Shown: piece after piece, positions 1 to 12,716 of the stretch
Numbering within the stretch: the stretch's first letter is position 1
How the letters are laid out: each line of letters starts with the position of its first letter
Source: Notospermus geniculatus
Taxonomy: Eukaryota; Nemertea; Pilidiophora; Heteronemertea; Lineidae
NCBI GenBank assembly: GCA_002633025.1
Contig: NMRB01000096.1
Coordinates: forward strand, 430,927-494,926
Direction of reading: 5' to 3'
DNA: 64,000 nucleotides
Translations under genes and position numbers: made by a program
Notes under the pieces: model-generated
Told to the model about the DNA's origin: nothing
What the model saw: the letters and a program-made list of their open reading frames with translations, nothing else
Databases searched by the model: none

Positions 1-2
1 TA

Positions 3-432
3 CAGTCCTCCCTCGCTATTACGAACCCCTCGGGGTCCAAGGGGTAAGTTCGTAATAACGAGGAGTTCGTAATAGCGAGGATTCGTCCGTGGGGGCATGA
101 TGACCACACTGAGTAGGCTGCCTAACAAACAAACATTCTTTGTCATGTTTAGAGCATAATTACTGCGTATTTGACTGATTAAACGCTCAAACATGCATTA
201 ATCAAACCCAAGGTTGGATAATTCGGTTTGTATTGTACACTTATGAAACCCAAGCTTGGATAATTTGGTTTGTATTGTACACAACGTAACTGATCATGGT
301 GGGGAATTGGGTCTCACAACTGACCAAACAGGCCTAAATACACACATGCCGTGAAATTTTGGGAGCCAGCCGTTGGGTTCGTAATATCCGGGAGTTCGTT
401 AAATCGAGGTACGTAATAGCGAGGGAGGACTG
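3..432. mobile_element. Tigger/pogo-like MITE
   Basis: The ends are inverted copies of each other over about 22 bp: CAGTCCTCCCTCGCTATTAC on the left, its complement on the right. TA lies just outside both ends (1-2 and 433-434), the target duplication of Tc1/mariner/pogo elements. Inside, the words attacgaac and aataacgagg recur near both ends as subterminal repeats. No transposase frame is present, so it is non-autonomous. The left TA is the first dinucleotide of the window, so the true flank cannot be seen. Assignment to the pogo/Tigger branch rests on the CAGT start and TA target only. Confidence 0.75.
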
Positions 433-434
433 TA

Positions 435-2084
435 TTTGCAAATTGCACCGTATGTTGCCCAATGCCTACACTCTATACCCATCGCATTACACCCCATGGA
501 AATCTCGGGGTGCGACCTTGTTTTTAGTTTGAATGACATCAAAATGTTCCTTGATTTTCCTAACCTTTTACTTCCATACTTTGGCCTTCTGTCTTTGGTT
601 TCCTAACTTTAACATCTAACCTCTGCATTAGCACCGCCGATTGTGCTCCCAGTTGCAATTTGCTCTCAACTCATTGACTACGACCAACATTCAGTCTTCC
701 CTGGGTACTCCAGTTTCACCCTGCATGCATGCATCTAATTGAGCATTTGCTATGTTGATTTGACAATTGACAATGAAAACCCTTCGTGAAGTTTCGTCCC
801 AATCCACTTCGACATCTGGACTATTAGAAATAGAAACAATAGAAACAATGGTGCCTGCCACCTATTTGAGGTTCTGGGTTTGATCAGGTCAGACCCAATA
901 GAGGGCAGCTCTCTTTGACAGTGCAAGTTTTCTCTGGACAATCCAGTTTCCTCCTACTAGCCCAATGCCGGTGTTAGAGCTAATGCCGTATTTGGCGCTG
1001 ACCGTCTGGATTCAATATTCGTGTACGGTACATGTAAGGGATCAAGGTCATGCCCAGTAGTCAATGAGTAAAATCTTTTTTGCTTTCATCTAACCTGCTT
1101 CGTAACTGTCTTTACAGCCAAAGGTTTATTTCATGACCCCCACCCTTTTAAAAAACAACTGGGTCAGAATACCAAACAGGTATAATTCAAGGCACATTCA
1201 CTCACCACTAGTATTGTGATGTCACAACGCCAGCAGCTTCGGGCACATGTAATGTAACCTACAAAATGATGGTCGTATCACCCTGTTTTGCTTCTCTGCA
1301 AGTCCTGATGGGGATTTTTGATCTTATAATAATTGAGGACATGGAGTTTTTGCTGTCAGAGTAGCCTCATAAAAATATCGCTTCTTTCATGCTGAATGGT
1401 TGTATCTCACTCAGTTTCAATCATCACACTATTGAGTGATATTGTCGTCATCTCTGTTCGATGGTTATCTATCATCCTGGCCCGATATATCTTCTAAAAA
1501 TATGTTGATGACCTATCAAAATGCTGTCAGAGCACAGAACAAACTGCTGTCATATTAACATCAATCACACACTAAACCAGCTTAGCTTGTCATCACAATA
1601 GCTACACCATGTAACATCAGCGGCTGTTGTCTCCTCGTTGTGAAACATTTCATGTGAGATCTCTGCTGTATTGAGGCAAAGTAATGCCAAAAATTCATAA
1701 GCTCGCTTATGAATTTTTGGTAATGCTAATAAATAAGAGGAAGAGAAAGCTATATCCCATGCTTTGGCTAATCAGCTTTGTGATGTGATTTATGGATATC
1801 GGTGCTTGTCATGCTCTCCTGTCCCATTCCCAAATGTAATGGACAAGGCAGTTCTTCCAACTGCACAGGTTCATTCTGGATGCTCCAGTTTCCCCCTACA
1901 TTGCATTGTAAATTCTCTATTTACCTGACTTTGCTTGGTGGCTTTTGATGTTGAAAACGAAGGATGGCGTGCATGGAACGGATCAGGGCAAATGTACAGG
2001 TCTAGAAATGGTTGTGCCCATGTTTCACCATTTCGATCCCCTTGTTCGTGACAACAGTGAGTTTGATTTTCATTTTCATTTCAG
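435..2084. other. Gene-free stretch with SINE-like fragments and a palindrome
   Basis: I see no coding exon here. The motif around 'ctccagtttc.ccct' occurs at about 701-725, 931-955 and 1872-1898, and again in the SINE at 54935, which suggests old copies of one SINE tail. A perfect 16-bp-arm hairpin lies at about 1688-1721. If the plus-strand gene starts left of the window, this is intron sequence. Confidence 0.5.
1688..1721. repeat. Perfect short palindrome
   Basis: The arms CCAAAAATTCATAAGC and GCTTATGAATTTTTGG are exact complements separated by two bases. No surrounding element or target duplication is obvious. It is either a remnant of a foldback element or a free-standing hairpin. Confidence 0.8.
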
Positions 2085-2193
2085 CCATTAATCAATCCGG
2101 AGACGACGGAGATCAAGGCACCGAAGCAGCGCCCTCCATCCTCCATATCTGAAGTCATCGAAGAGATGAACAAACTAACAAGCAACCTGCCAA
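2085..2193 (+). CDS. Internal coding exon of an unrecognised gene (exon A)
   Basis: The exon follows a strong acceptor (pyrimidine-rich tract ending ttcatttcag) and ends at GTACGT. It encodes 36 residues starting PLINPETTEI and ending MNKLTSNLP, plus one base of a split codon. Its phase joins exactly to the exon at 9363 (A + GT gives Ser). Composition is polar and proline-rich with a short acidic helix-like part (ISEVIEEMNKL). I do not recognise the family. The codon phase, splice sites and non-random composition carried through four exons are what support it. The 5' part of the gene lies left of the window. Confidence 0.7.
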
Positions 2194-3961
2194 GTACGTA
2201 GTTCACACCACTTCGCCATGGTTCACATCACTTTGACACGGCACATATCTGTCCAGTTCGTTTATCGGGAGAGTTCTGTCACAAATAGTCATTCTATGGA
2301 GATAGTTTGAGATTGAAGGTCATTAGAAATAGTCTATATAACAACCGGTAGTTGCTCATTAGGGATTTTTGACATCAATAAGTTTCACTGCCAAAAAGAA
2401 TGCCTTGTTTTGACATACAGTATACCCTATGACAATAATTGTGTGTTTAGTACATTTTGGTAGAGTAGCCGATTTGCAAATAAGGGGAATAGGAACATCA
2501 TTCATTTTGTGACAAAGCTCTTCATAATCTCTCTCATTTTGTTGATTGAGGTGGCCAGTCAGGGGTATGCAGCCAAATCAAACAGGTCATTCAGAATTGG
2601 TTGTTGTGTGTGAGCAATTCTTGTTTAACTGAAGAAGCTCGTGCTACTTGGTGTATAGGATGGCAACCATGAAATGTACAGCCTACATGTGCACACTCTT
2701 GCTTCGTTTTGCTGTATTTAGCCCCTGGTCTATCACGTGTCACACAGTCGCTTGGCCAGATGCCTGGAAGTCATTCATAAGTGAAGCTCTGGCCACACAA
2801 CATCTGATTCTGAAATCACTCTCAGTGCTTCAGGAACTCTGCGCTCATATCCCTGGCTGCATAGTGTGTTGTTAGCACTCAGTCTGTTGTCGAGGCGGTA
2901 TAAGGGTATTTTCTCGACGCCTTGAATATTGTGTGGAATGAAGCCTGTTGATATGTTTATTTGAAGATATTCATCTCAATCGTGTGACTCGAGCTGGCGT
3001 CTGAGAAAATGTGAAAGAATTAGAAAGTACATGTAGATAAGAACAGAGGAACAGAGATGCTGCTCTCAGACCTTTGATATGTGACCCACTTTTGAGGTGA
3101 ACTTTTCATCTGTTGTTTCTTTGTATTATATCATTTACTGCTGACTTGTTATTCATTTGTTTCATTTTCGACTCGGACCTGATCTTGGGCAGATGAGGGG
3201 ATCCACCATTCGTGACAACTCACACAGCTGAATGGTGAATTGATTGACTGAATAAAAGGAAAATGTCATGTCAGCAATGAGGTTGTTGACCAATCGTGAC
3301 TGGTTTGGTTGGAGTTCACACAAATGGCGGCCATATTTGTCCCCTCCGTTGCCCTAGTGATGAGGTTTGGAACCAATGTAGTTTAATTTATTATGAATTT
3401 CTGGCTGGGAATGTATGAAATTTGACAGTTTTAATGGATTTGATTTTGATCACCTTTCTGGCTGTGTTGTCAAATCCTAATTTAGAATTCGTGTCTTAGA
3501 ATTGACTGCTTAATCATGGCTTATGGAAATACAATGTATTTTCTCTCTTTGTGGCATTGAGAATGACAAACCAGTCTGAGATTAAGCACATGCCATGCTT
3601 CCCTGCAACAACACTGTTAATCTGTAATCAATAGGCCTTGTTATCATGGATGTCCGTTTGATGTTCTGCCCTTCTCCTCCAAAGTAGGCCTACACAGAAA
3701 CATTCACACTGACACTAACTTTTAAAAATTTTTACAATTTTTTTCAGAATGAAGTGCATTTCAAACATTCTGTCTTATTCTGATTTTTGTCTTATTTTTT
3801 TTCACTTCTCTTCGCTGCATTGGAATCATTCTTGGTTTAGTATGGGATTTGAATTGATGTTTATAAGTGTTATGTCGGGCTTCATGCCATCTTTGATGAT
3901 GATTTCATGTAGTAGCTGGTTTTATGAGCCTTTTTCACACTGCAGTGCCAAGTTACATGTA

Positions 3962-4125
3962 GAATGGAACCTCTCTTATATGGACACCTTCAGGACCGAA
4001 TCTTAATTGAGAGGTGTCCTGATTACAGGTGTCAAAATGAATAGAAATGACCAATTTGGGGCTAAACTTTCCTGAATAGAGGGGTGACCTCTTCGTAGAG
4101 GTGTCCACTAAGAGAATTTCTACTG
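3962..4125. mobile_element. Tigger-like MITE, 164 bp
   Basis: TA lies outside each end (3960-3961 and 4126-4127). The left end reads GAATGGAACCTCTCTTATAT followed by ggacacc; the right end is its diverged inverse (ggtgtccactaagagaattt then ctactg). The 'ggacacct' and 'gaggtgtcc' words repeat inside. No coding capacity. A related gaggggtgtcctgattca fragment sits at about 57910. Confidence 0.6.
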
Positions 4126-5199
4126 TAGTCCATTTCAAAAAGAAAGTTGTTGGGTGCAAGATCTAGCTATAAATTTGGTACCTGGTATCATCTCTACCGA
4201 CACACAATGTTTTCTGGAAAATCTATATTTCAAGATTGTCCCAATGGCAAGCATGTGACTGCAGTGTGAAATAGCTCGGATTCTGTGTCACATCTATTGC
4301 TGCTGTTTCATGGAAAGATTTCTGTACATTGATGTGGATAATGTTGATTCTAGTATCCTGACAACCCTTCATGACAACGTCTTACACTGTCAGCAGAGGC
4401 CGTTGTCAAGCAATGTTGCGACATCGGCGTGATTGCAATGGAACTGCGAACAGCTACACGAGACTGGAGAGTGTAAACCGATGCACAACCAAAATTTAAA
4501 CCCGCCTTGAAACGAATTTGACTGTAGTCCTCCCACCGACAAACTTGACAATCACTCTAGATGATGGGTTTCTTTCGAGGTGTTTACTATAGCAAACTGC
4601 CTGTTAGTATAGTGCCTTCTTCTGTTTTCTTGATTGTAATTATGAACAAAGCATGCAGAGCAGGCAGTGTCATCATGTACGTTTTCCTTGCTAAGTGTTT
4701 TTTAAGCCTTCGATGTAAAAATCCTGGGAAATTGCACAAATTGTATATATTTTTGGTCAGTCTACATGTAATTGATCAAGACAGTTCTACTGGGTGATTC
4801 AGTAAAAACTACGCCTATAATAAAGCACTTGTTAACTTTACAACATTTACTGAGGGGAGAAAATTGGATATCAGTTTTATGAATCACCTTGTAGGGTGTT
4901 TCCCTTTGTAAAAATAGCTAAAGATTGTTCTAAATTGTAACATACTTGTACACAGTCTCTTGTATTTCAAAACATGAACCAGAATGTCAAAAACGCTTTG
5001 GTCAGAATTGTTGGAATGGGACGTACACCAAGGTCAAAAAGACTGATTCCTGCAACATACAAGTAATAAGTTCAAATTCCTCTCCTTTCTCAATGTACCA
5101 AAGCATTTTGGTGTGCTAAACAAAAAAGGAGCTCTGTTAATGAACTTCCGATGTAAAAAAGTGGCTGTCTCAAAAAAGCCCAGGAAGTCCCAGAGCGTT

Positions 5200-5290
5200 C
5201 ATGTTGTAAACTCACGCTAGCACTCAGACTGGAGTCCAGGACCTCCTGCATGGAAGGCCAGGGTGTTAACCACTGGACCACTGAGACTTT
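5200..5290 (-). mobile_element. tRNA-derived SINE head
   Basis: Read on the minus strand, the sequence has an A-box-like word (TGGTCCAGTGGTTAAC), then after about 30 bp a B-box-like word (GGTCCTGGACTCC). Spacing and order match an RNA polymerase III promoter of a tRNA-like head. It does not look like a functional tRNA: I could not fold a clean acceptor stem. The body of the SINE beyond the head is not defined. Confidence 0.5.
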
Positions 5291-6110
5291 TCAATTGTTC
5301 AACTCAATTGTGGACCTCAAATTGTACCAAGAAGGCACTGCTACAGGTGATCCCATGGGTTGGCAGTTCAACTCTCCAACAATGCGTTATTGAACAAATA
5401 CCTTATCTTTCACACACCTGACAGTCTTAGCCTACGAAGAGTTGTTGGAAGACGGACATGGGGAATGCAATTTTTTACTTCAGGGTGATTTCTACATTTT
5501 TCTCAATTTTTATGGTCTTTTTTAAAAGCACTGGTAGGGGACTGGGGAAGTCTGATGATGCCCTTCTAAAGGGTCTTTTTCGTTTAACTCTAGACATGGA
5601 CTGGGAGTAGCCTTATGCAAGTTCCAAACTTTGTCTGTGAATATGTGACCCATGTAAAGTTTACAGTTGTTTAGTGTATTATATATTGAGATATAAGCTT
5701 TTGTATCTAAGAGTTCTTGTGGTTTACATGTTTGTGACTTCTAAACGTTTATTTGTCCGATGTTTGTTTTATCTGCCTAGAAAACCACCACTGCAACTCT
5801 GGAATTGGTGTTTTGGTATGGAAGGCCTTTGTGTCTGTGATGGCCAGTTATGAACGACAATTCGTACCAGCATGGTGTTGCAGAAGCATGGGCCTACTTC
5901 ACTCAGAATCACCAACTCCTGTGCAGCTATATCATTTGAATATCACATGATTATTTCATTTTGGCCAAAAATCAACCAGGTTTTCTGAGTCTTGCCTTAT
6001 TAACGAGATATTCAAATGGTGTCGTCGCAATGACTTGGGGCATTAGGTTTTCTGGGTAGATCAGACACATTTGGTGGATTAGTTCCTAAAATTCACACCA
6101 GGGGGAGATG

Positions 6111-6224
6111 CATCCTGAGAATATCAGGCGTTCTTACTGCTCGCTACCTTCGTCACCGCAGACAAACGTTTGTGTGCGGCGACGAAGGTAGCGAGCACTA
6201 AGAACGCCTGATATTCTCAGGATG
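6111..6224. repeat. Foldback element, 114 bp
   Basis: About 44 bases (6111-6155) are repeated as the inverse at 6181-6224 with one mismatch. The 25-base centre is itself largely self-complementary (ccgca...tgcgg), so nearly the whole element forms one hairpin. The arm contains 'ggtagcgagca', which also appears in the arm of the hairpin at 25658-25787. Confidence 0.85.
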
Positions 6225-9200
6225 GGGAGATGGGTGATAACGCTTGCCTTCCATTTCATTGGTCACCGATAAAAGGGTGCTACTTCATAAGTATTGGACG
6301 AATATATGACGGAAGCCGCAAAGCCAAGTTGCATTCATTTTGTCATACGACGAATGAAATGGTTGACACATCAGTCTCCTAATCATCCCTAGTGTGACAT
6401 TTGGGAACTTATGTAATATATCTGAGTGCAAAGCATGTTTTGTAGATGTTCAGAACATACTATTATATTTGTTATGATATCAGTGCTGAACCTACTTGAA
6501 CTCAATAAATTGTTTTGGATAAAGTCGCGTGTTTCATAAATGCACATTTCTTGATATACTGGTAATGACAGTCACGTCTGCCAGTTTGGTACCAATATGT
6601 GTGGTGTTCCAGGAAGACCTGTCGGAAGTCGCCGAGTGATCAACAAGGGTTGTTAGATTGCCTGTGCATTGATCTGCTACTGTTCACCTGTTACGTAGTA
6701 CATTTCAGCTAACTGAAATGTGCAGGTTCACCAGGGCCATTAACACTTTCCTCAAATGAACGCGACATCTGACAGGTTTTCCTAGACCGCCTCACATATG
6801 TGACTGCATGATGTGGGTACCAAACTTGATGTTGCTTTGGGCCTAAGTCTTCCCTGACAAAGATCCAATGAAAATTGAGGGACCACTCTATCACCAATGG
6901 AAGAAAACTGACTAACATCAGCCTGGATGTCACAAGCCACAACGATTTGCTGGATTGTCACCTAGCCTACGGATGAAACAGAAACAAAATCACTGAAGTC
7001 CCTCCGATTTGAGGTCTACACCCAGATGGATGTTCCCTTCATGATGACATGTTTTAGGAGAAACAGTCACGGCTCAATTCACATGGATACGCCCTGGTGT
7101 CTGATATAAGCTAATTGCATACTAGAGAAAAGAACACCGCCACGACGGAACACACACATGTCTTTACTTGCATTCTAAGTTAGCATTTGCCTTCAAAGTA
7201 ATCTACTTAGCTGTGTGGCATTGTAGTTTTGTCTAAATGAGCATCTACAGCTTATGAAGAATGGACAGAAATCAAGAAGAGTTGTCACCGTTGATTTGGA
7301 TGTGTGTGGCATTTCATTGGTTGATTTGGACATGGAGCGTGATTGATATTTATACCGATTGTTGGAGAGATGATTACAGGTAATACGTTTGTTTTGCATG
7401 GCTAGTGTAAATGCTCGCAGTAGCTCTACAAAACATTCTCTCTAATCACCAATCAATCTTTGTACTTTTAGATGTGCATAGAACATTCACCTAGTGCCAA
7501 ACTTCACCCTCTAGCCGCCAAACTCGCATGTACATTTCAGCTGTGTGATTTAATTTATGAAGTAGACGGAATCTACATGTAGAAGGTCATGCACATGATT
7601 GATTAGGTGCACACACTACTCTAGGTAGATGACACTGAAGTAGCCAGTCAGTCCATCTGATGTTGAGCTGTGACTTCCTCATGCTGCTGCTGGGTCAGAA
7701 AAAGCACTAGGAGAATGCTCTATAGGTTGGATATAGAATGTCATTTTGAAAGTCGTGTCCATTTAAAAACCTTGCATTTACAGACTTGTGATCATGAACT
7801 GTTGAAACTGTTACATTGTCATCCTGCTTATAAATTGTGACCTGTCAGAAGGGGCTGCAATTTTTTGTGATTTTTAAAACAAATTACTTTACAGTTTTTC
7901 TGCAGGCAAGATGAAATTGCTGTGATGTGGACATCGATTTAATTCTATATCCATCTTCTATGAGATATGTGTTGTAGGTTTTGCTTGAAGTTTAATTGAC
8001 TGCTTGTAAATTTCTCCTTGACCTCCTGCATTCACTCACCAAAGGTTCTTGTGCATTCAGATATTTTCTTTATAATGCAACCTTTCCAGGACTATTTAGG
8101 CTACTAATTACATCACCATCTGAAGTCTGCAACTGTGTGGTGGCAGCAGGAGCAATCAGTTTTAAATAAACTTTAAACAGATTTTATACAATGCATTTTT
8201 GATGCCACTACAGAAGTTGTGACACATCTTTCTTTGTGTTTTTGATGCTTCGTTGTGTTGAGTTTGTATTTTGAAACTTTCGAAATGATTTTTGTGAATG
8301 CCTGTATGTTGGATTGTTACATTTGGAATGTACCAATTATTTGCATCCTTTCCAGTTACTTTGCCCTGGCTTTCTATTTATACCTCTTGAGTTGTTCTTA
8401 ATAGATTCTCTTGAATTATTTCTTCGTCTGCTTGCACTGTTTGCCCTTGTGAACAAATGAATCGTTTGTCAAAAACGATCATCACTGGTCAAAAACTTGG
8501 TAAAAACACTAAATCACATGAAAACTATCGTCACCACAACCAACTATCCATCTGGCCTAAATGCACCATGCTTGTGACAATAGAATACTGCTTACATTTG
8601 TTTACATTCCAGAAAAAAAGAGGGAAGTACGAGGTAGTGAGACACAAGTTGATTTGAATAATGATGCAAGATACTAATGTATACACGTGATTTTTCTTAC
8701 ACATCAGTTCACATTAAAGAAAATTAGTTACATTTTCTGACATTATACTCTGTTACAGATGACCTTGAGATGCGTGACCTTGAGAGGTCAAGGTCAACTT
8801 GTTGCTTGCATGTGTTGTCATTGACCCTTGTTGTTTGTCACCTTGTTACCGTTAGACCCTCTCTAAAAGTCATCACAGCACGATAACAAACACGAAATTC
8901 ATACAATACATGTGTATTTCCATAACCATTCCGACACTTTGTTACTAAATGCATTCCTGGTCTTGAAAGATGAGTTACGTTTGCAGTGCTAGAAGTTGTC
9001 GCCTTTTTCTGAGATTTAACTGAAAACCAGTCAAATCACAGACTGCTCGTTCTGAAATTTTGTTAAAGGGACCAGGCCTAGAGACAATATCATATTGGTG
9101 ACATCAAGATAATAATAATAATCTAGACTGGTGACACCTGGTTGAGTGTGGGCCTGAAACTTTGTTCCCTATTTTCCTTTATCAGAGGGCCGTACATCAT

Positions 9201-9362
9201 GCTAAGGTATTTTCAATGTATGAACTCTCAAAAGAGAATGTCCTGACATAACCGGATTTTAGTCAGATTGAGGCTTTTCTGTACCGGTAGTCATTCAAAT
9301 GCTACTCTGTGTACTTGCAAAGTTGTGAAACAACACCCTATGATGAGCTGATGTTCTTGCAG

Positions 9363-9448
9363 GTGCCGACTACTCTCCGACGACACGACAAGACCACATT
9401 GAAACAGACTGGGATCCACTGGCTGGTGAAAATTCACCTTTAGTTCCG
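9363..9448 (+). CDS. Internal coding exon of an unrecognised gene (exon B)
   Basis: Flanked by the acceptor gttcttgcag and the donor gtatgt. It encodes 28 residues (ADYSPTTRQD ... ENSPLVP) after completing the split Ser codon from exon A, and ends in phase 0. Ser/Thr/Pro- and acid-rich, without hydrophobic segments; this resembles a disordered or cytoplasmic-tail region, which is only a guess. Confidence 0.7.
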
Positions 9449-9731
9449 GTATGTATGCTGTTGGCTTACTGGCCAGTTTGTCCAGTTGGACAATTCTTCA
9501 AAGGGACGAAATTTCAGTCTCTGACTGGTTCTAACCTGGCAATGTGTGGCCTCTGTAATTGGGAGACCTCCTAGTACAACACACCGTCTTGCCATAGGCC
9601 TACTATACAACAGTGGTGACTACAACTGCAAAGTGTATGACATGGTGAAGTGCCACTGCAATCACATCCATTGTGTGATATCAAACCTACCCATCCCAGG
9701 ACTTATCGTGGTTTTAATGTTTATGTTTCAG

Positions 9732-9842
9732 AAGTGCAGGCGATTACCAAGCTATGACCGAGAGCCAGGTCGAGATACAGGTCATAACACATCGACCGGG
9801 AGTGATGGTAATGTTGCTGGTGCTGACTCATTCAATCTAGAG
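9732..9842 (+). CDS. Internal coding exon of an unrecognised gene (exon C)
   Basis: Starts after a tandem acceptor (ttcagaag, a NAGNAG pattern), so the first Lys codon may be included or skipped. Ends at GTGAGC. It is 111 nt in phase 0 and encodes 37 residues, KCRRLPSYDR to ADSFNLE, low in hydrophobics and rich in Gly, Ser and Asp. Confidence 0.7.
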
Positions 9843-9954
9843 GTGAGCATCTCACTTGAGCTAAACCTAAAGAGACTCTTGAACTGGGCTAGTAGGATAG
9901 GAATGTGTTGTAATTTGTTACACAATGCTAAATCAGCAAGTTTGCCACATATCT

Positions 9955-10110
9955 GTGAAGAAGGGGCCGGGGGCGGATCCACGACCCACTGTGCTAGAAA
10001 CATTGAAATCTGCAGTGAATTTCAATGATTTGCTCCAAATTTCAGAATTTCACGGTCAGTTTACAGATTTGTTGGCCGCGCCCCCTGGATCCGTGCCTGG
10101 GGGCCTGCAA
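9955..10110. mobile_element. MITE of the 'ggcggatcc' family, copy 1
   Basis: The ends are inverted: gggggcggatccacg on the left, ccccctggatccgtgcct on the right. The interior shares tgctagaaacattgaaatct and agaatttcacggtc with a second copy at about 21510-21655. It lies in the intron between exons C and D. No transposase frame. Superfamily not assigned. Confidence 0.6.
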
Positions 10111-10406
10111 TCTTTGGCAAACGACTTGAATGTGTACTAGGCCTGCCTCTCCATTTGAGAGTTTTCTCATGGAAGTTGTCTCTCTATACATGCTACAGGC
10201 AGTTCGATAGTATAGAAAACTATGGACAGTCAGTGTCATTGGTCTTGGCATAATCCGCAAGTAAACCAACAACGGTGAATTCATAGCCAACATGCACAAG
10301 ACGACTCTCCTGCGGGCCTGAACACATCATGACAATTTATGTATACAGGCCAATGTGATTTTGCAATGATAGCTCAGATTAATAATACGTTGTCACTATT
10401 TTTCAG

Positions 10407-10598
10407 GAGACCCACACAAACGACTCCCAACCTTCATCACCACGGCGCCCTCTTTTGGACACGTGTAGCTCCTCCTCGCACGATTCTGGTGTTGGAAACC
10501 ACAAAGATGACTGGAGTACATCAATGAAGCCAAGCAAGATGTACATGTATAATGAATCTGGTGAAGTGATTGGAATTATGGAGGACTGTGCGCTCTGA
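10407..10598 (+). CDS. Terminal coding exon of an unrecognised gene (exon D)
   Basis: Follows the acceptor ctatttttcag and continues phase 0 from exon C. It encodes 63 residues ending in MEDCAL and a TGA stop at 10596-10598. The exon has a Ser-rich stretch (DTCSSSSHDSGVG) that could be phosphorylated, and ends with a more ordered part (KMYMYNESGEVIGIMEDCAL). Together exons A-D give 165 residues of the C terminus. I do not recognise the family and give no name. The gene runs towards TRIT1, tail to tail, with about 8.5 kb between its stop and the last TRIT1 exon seen. Confidence 0.7.
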   Translation, partial: ETHTNDSQPSSPRRPLLDTCSSSSHDSGVGNHKDDWSTSMKPSKMYMYNESGEVIGIMEDCAL

Positions 10599-12380
10599 GC
10601 TCTGGAGAGCATTGACATTGGAGAATTCGACAGAAGTATGGTCACCGAACCATTCATGAAGCTCACTGGAAAGAAAAATTGACAAGCACCGTGACCTGGC
10701 ATACGGAACTACTGTTGTAAAACATGGTGCAGGACTGGATTTCGTGGCAAAGACAGAGGACATGGCAATCCTCTATAATCATGTGGAGAGTAGATGACAG
10801 TGTTTGACATAGCACGAGTCGGGTGTGATGTCAGTGAAGCTCACTCACAGATTGTTGTTAATAGTTGACGAATTGTCTGCAAGACATTACTTTTACGCCA
10901 GAATTTTAAATTTAGATTTGTGCATCATGTTGTGAACAAAGCTACATGCATGGGTGCCCAGTTACAAGATAGAATTGCATGGTCAGCATGGAATATCTAT
11001 AGCTAAGAAGCTCTGGGCTGTACCGGTACATTTGCATTGCCAGCTGTTGATAAGCTTTTGCCTAGCCAAGGAGGAAAGAGGGACATCATCTCAAATTGTT
11101 TTACGGATAACAAAGAGGGCTTTTAAAGCAATTTTACCCGGCGGAAGTACTGTGTATGGACCGACCAGTTTTAGTTGACCAGCTGATCTTTTAAGTAGAC
11201 GAGTAAGCTACTGATCTGTTTTCTGCGAGAGGTTCTTTTTAGCAGCTAACGAATCATGAAATCAGGTGTATATTATGGATCTTGATAGCATAAATAGTGC
11301 AATGAAGACCATTCTACTTTCTGTGTTCACTAACAACTGTACAGTACATGTCACAAGTAGTTGGTGGAGAGTTGGGAATCAAACAAATGTACATAAAGTC
11401 ACTAAACCTGTAGTTTATGCCCCAAAACAGTCCAAAATTTTGACAACCAAGTTGGTGAAATATGACCAGGGTGTCCAGCTTTGAATGGCTGATGCTAGTA
11501 GCTTCAGCTTAAATGGGTCAACTCACTGTACAGTGAAAAACAATCTATTTAGTTATTTATTAGGTATTTATTGATATATTGTCTAATTGTGCATGTGTAT
11601 GAGGAATGCACAGCAGCAAGAAGCAATGTACAGGAAATTATACAACAGACCACAAACAATACAGTAAAATGGCTTGAAATGTTGACCATGGTTCTCCATT
11701 TTGTGCAAGAAAGTACATTTATCTGCAGAGAGTAGAGGCCAACAGAAACCTGTATTGTATCTACGGTCTAATGCACTGTAAACACACTGTATATTCTACA
11801 CTGAGAGAACTTCAACATGGGTTCTATGTTGCCTGTTGCCTATTCAGGCTTGTTATTGAATCAGTTAGCGTATTTTATTTATCCAGGGGATGTTGGTAAC
11901 GACTCGCAATTAAGGATACTTCTGAATTATCAGTGAAGCAACTGATTTTACATGTATATTTTGTTTTCTTGAAGTGTTGTAGGTGCGTAGCTGGTAAAGT
12001 GACTTGTTTATTTTTTATATACCCTATGGCATGGAGAGAATTTCTCTAAATTCTTCAATAAACCAAACATTTTTACCGAGTTATTTGTAGCATTCTTCAT
12101 CATTCTTTCTCGGGCAGTGGAAGCGATCGGTACCATCACTCGTCCAACTGCCCCAACAGAATACAGCACACGATGCCAGCCATTAGGCAGGCCAGATAAC
12201 ATAAATATGTATCACACGCACATCTCTTATTCGGTTGGGCTTTCAGCAACTTTCTTCAGTCGTTGTCCCAGTATCACAGTTTCCAGTCATTCTGAAAAGA
12301 AGTTCACCAACCACATTAACACACTGTAAGCAACAAGTGGACAAATTCCTTTGAAAACTGAGCACAAGGTCTCAATGGAA

Positions 12381-12406
12381 TCACGGACCTGTGTACAGGT
12401 CCGTGA
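12381..12406. repeat. Perfect 12-bp-arm palindrome
   Basis: TCACGGACCTGT and ACAGGTCCGTGA are exact complements separated by two bases. No element could be delimited around it. Confidence 0.8.
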
Positions 12407-12716
12407 TAGAATGGACTTTCAGTGCTAGAGCTACATAGGAAAGATATACTTCATTCATGTTACTCAAGGCCAAGCATGTTTATGAACAAGCAGTACAATT
12501 GGTCACTTCAGTGCCAGACACATTCATGAATGAAATATTAGTAGACCTAGTTCTTTACCAAACGCTAGATGTCATGACAATAGTTCAGACATTTCACGAA
12601 CAAGACTGTCGTCTGCTAGTTAAAATGTGCATGACCTCAGTGGCCATAGAGTGCACTAAAGAAGTGGAATATGCTGCGATGCCGTATTTTTGGGTAAAGG
12701 GGAAAACGATATTTAT

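Larger units (their letters stand above)
2194..9362 (+). other. Large intron of the unrecognised gene
   Basis: About 7.2 kb between exons A and B without a supportable exon. It contains a Tigger-like MITE (3962-4125), a tRNA-derived SINE head on the minus strand (about 5200-5290), a near-perfect foldback (6111-6224), and a cluster of TGACCTTGA / TCAAGGTCA words at 8760-8796. Small open frames here show no family resemblance. Confidence 0.55.

Noticed and set aside
5200-5290. Functional tRNA gene
   Set aside because: A- and B-box words are present, but I could not build the acceptor and anticodon stems; a SINE head is more likely.
9546-10028. 160-codon plus-strand open frame
   Set aside because: It reads through intron, exon C and its donor. 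The central part is exon C in frame; the rest has no coding character and includes MITE sequence.
10403-10763. 99- and 80-codon minus-strand frames
   Set aside because: They lie antisense to terminal exon D and the following 3' region, with no family features.
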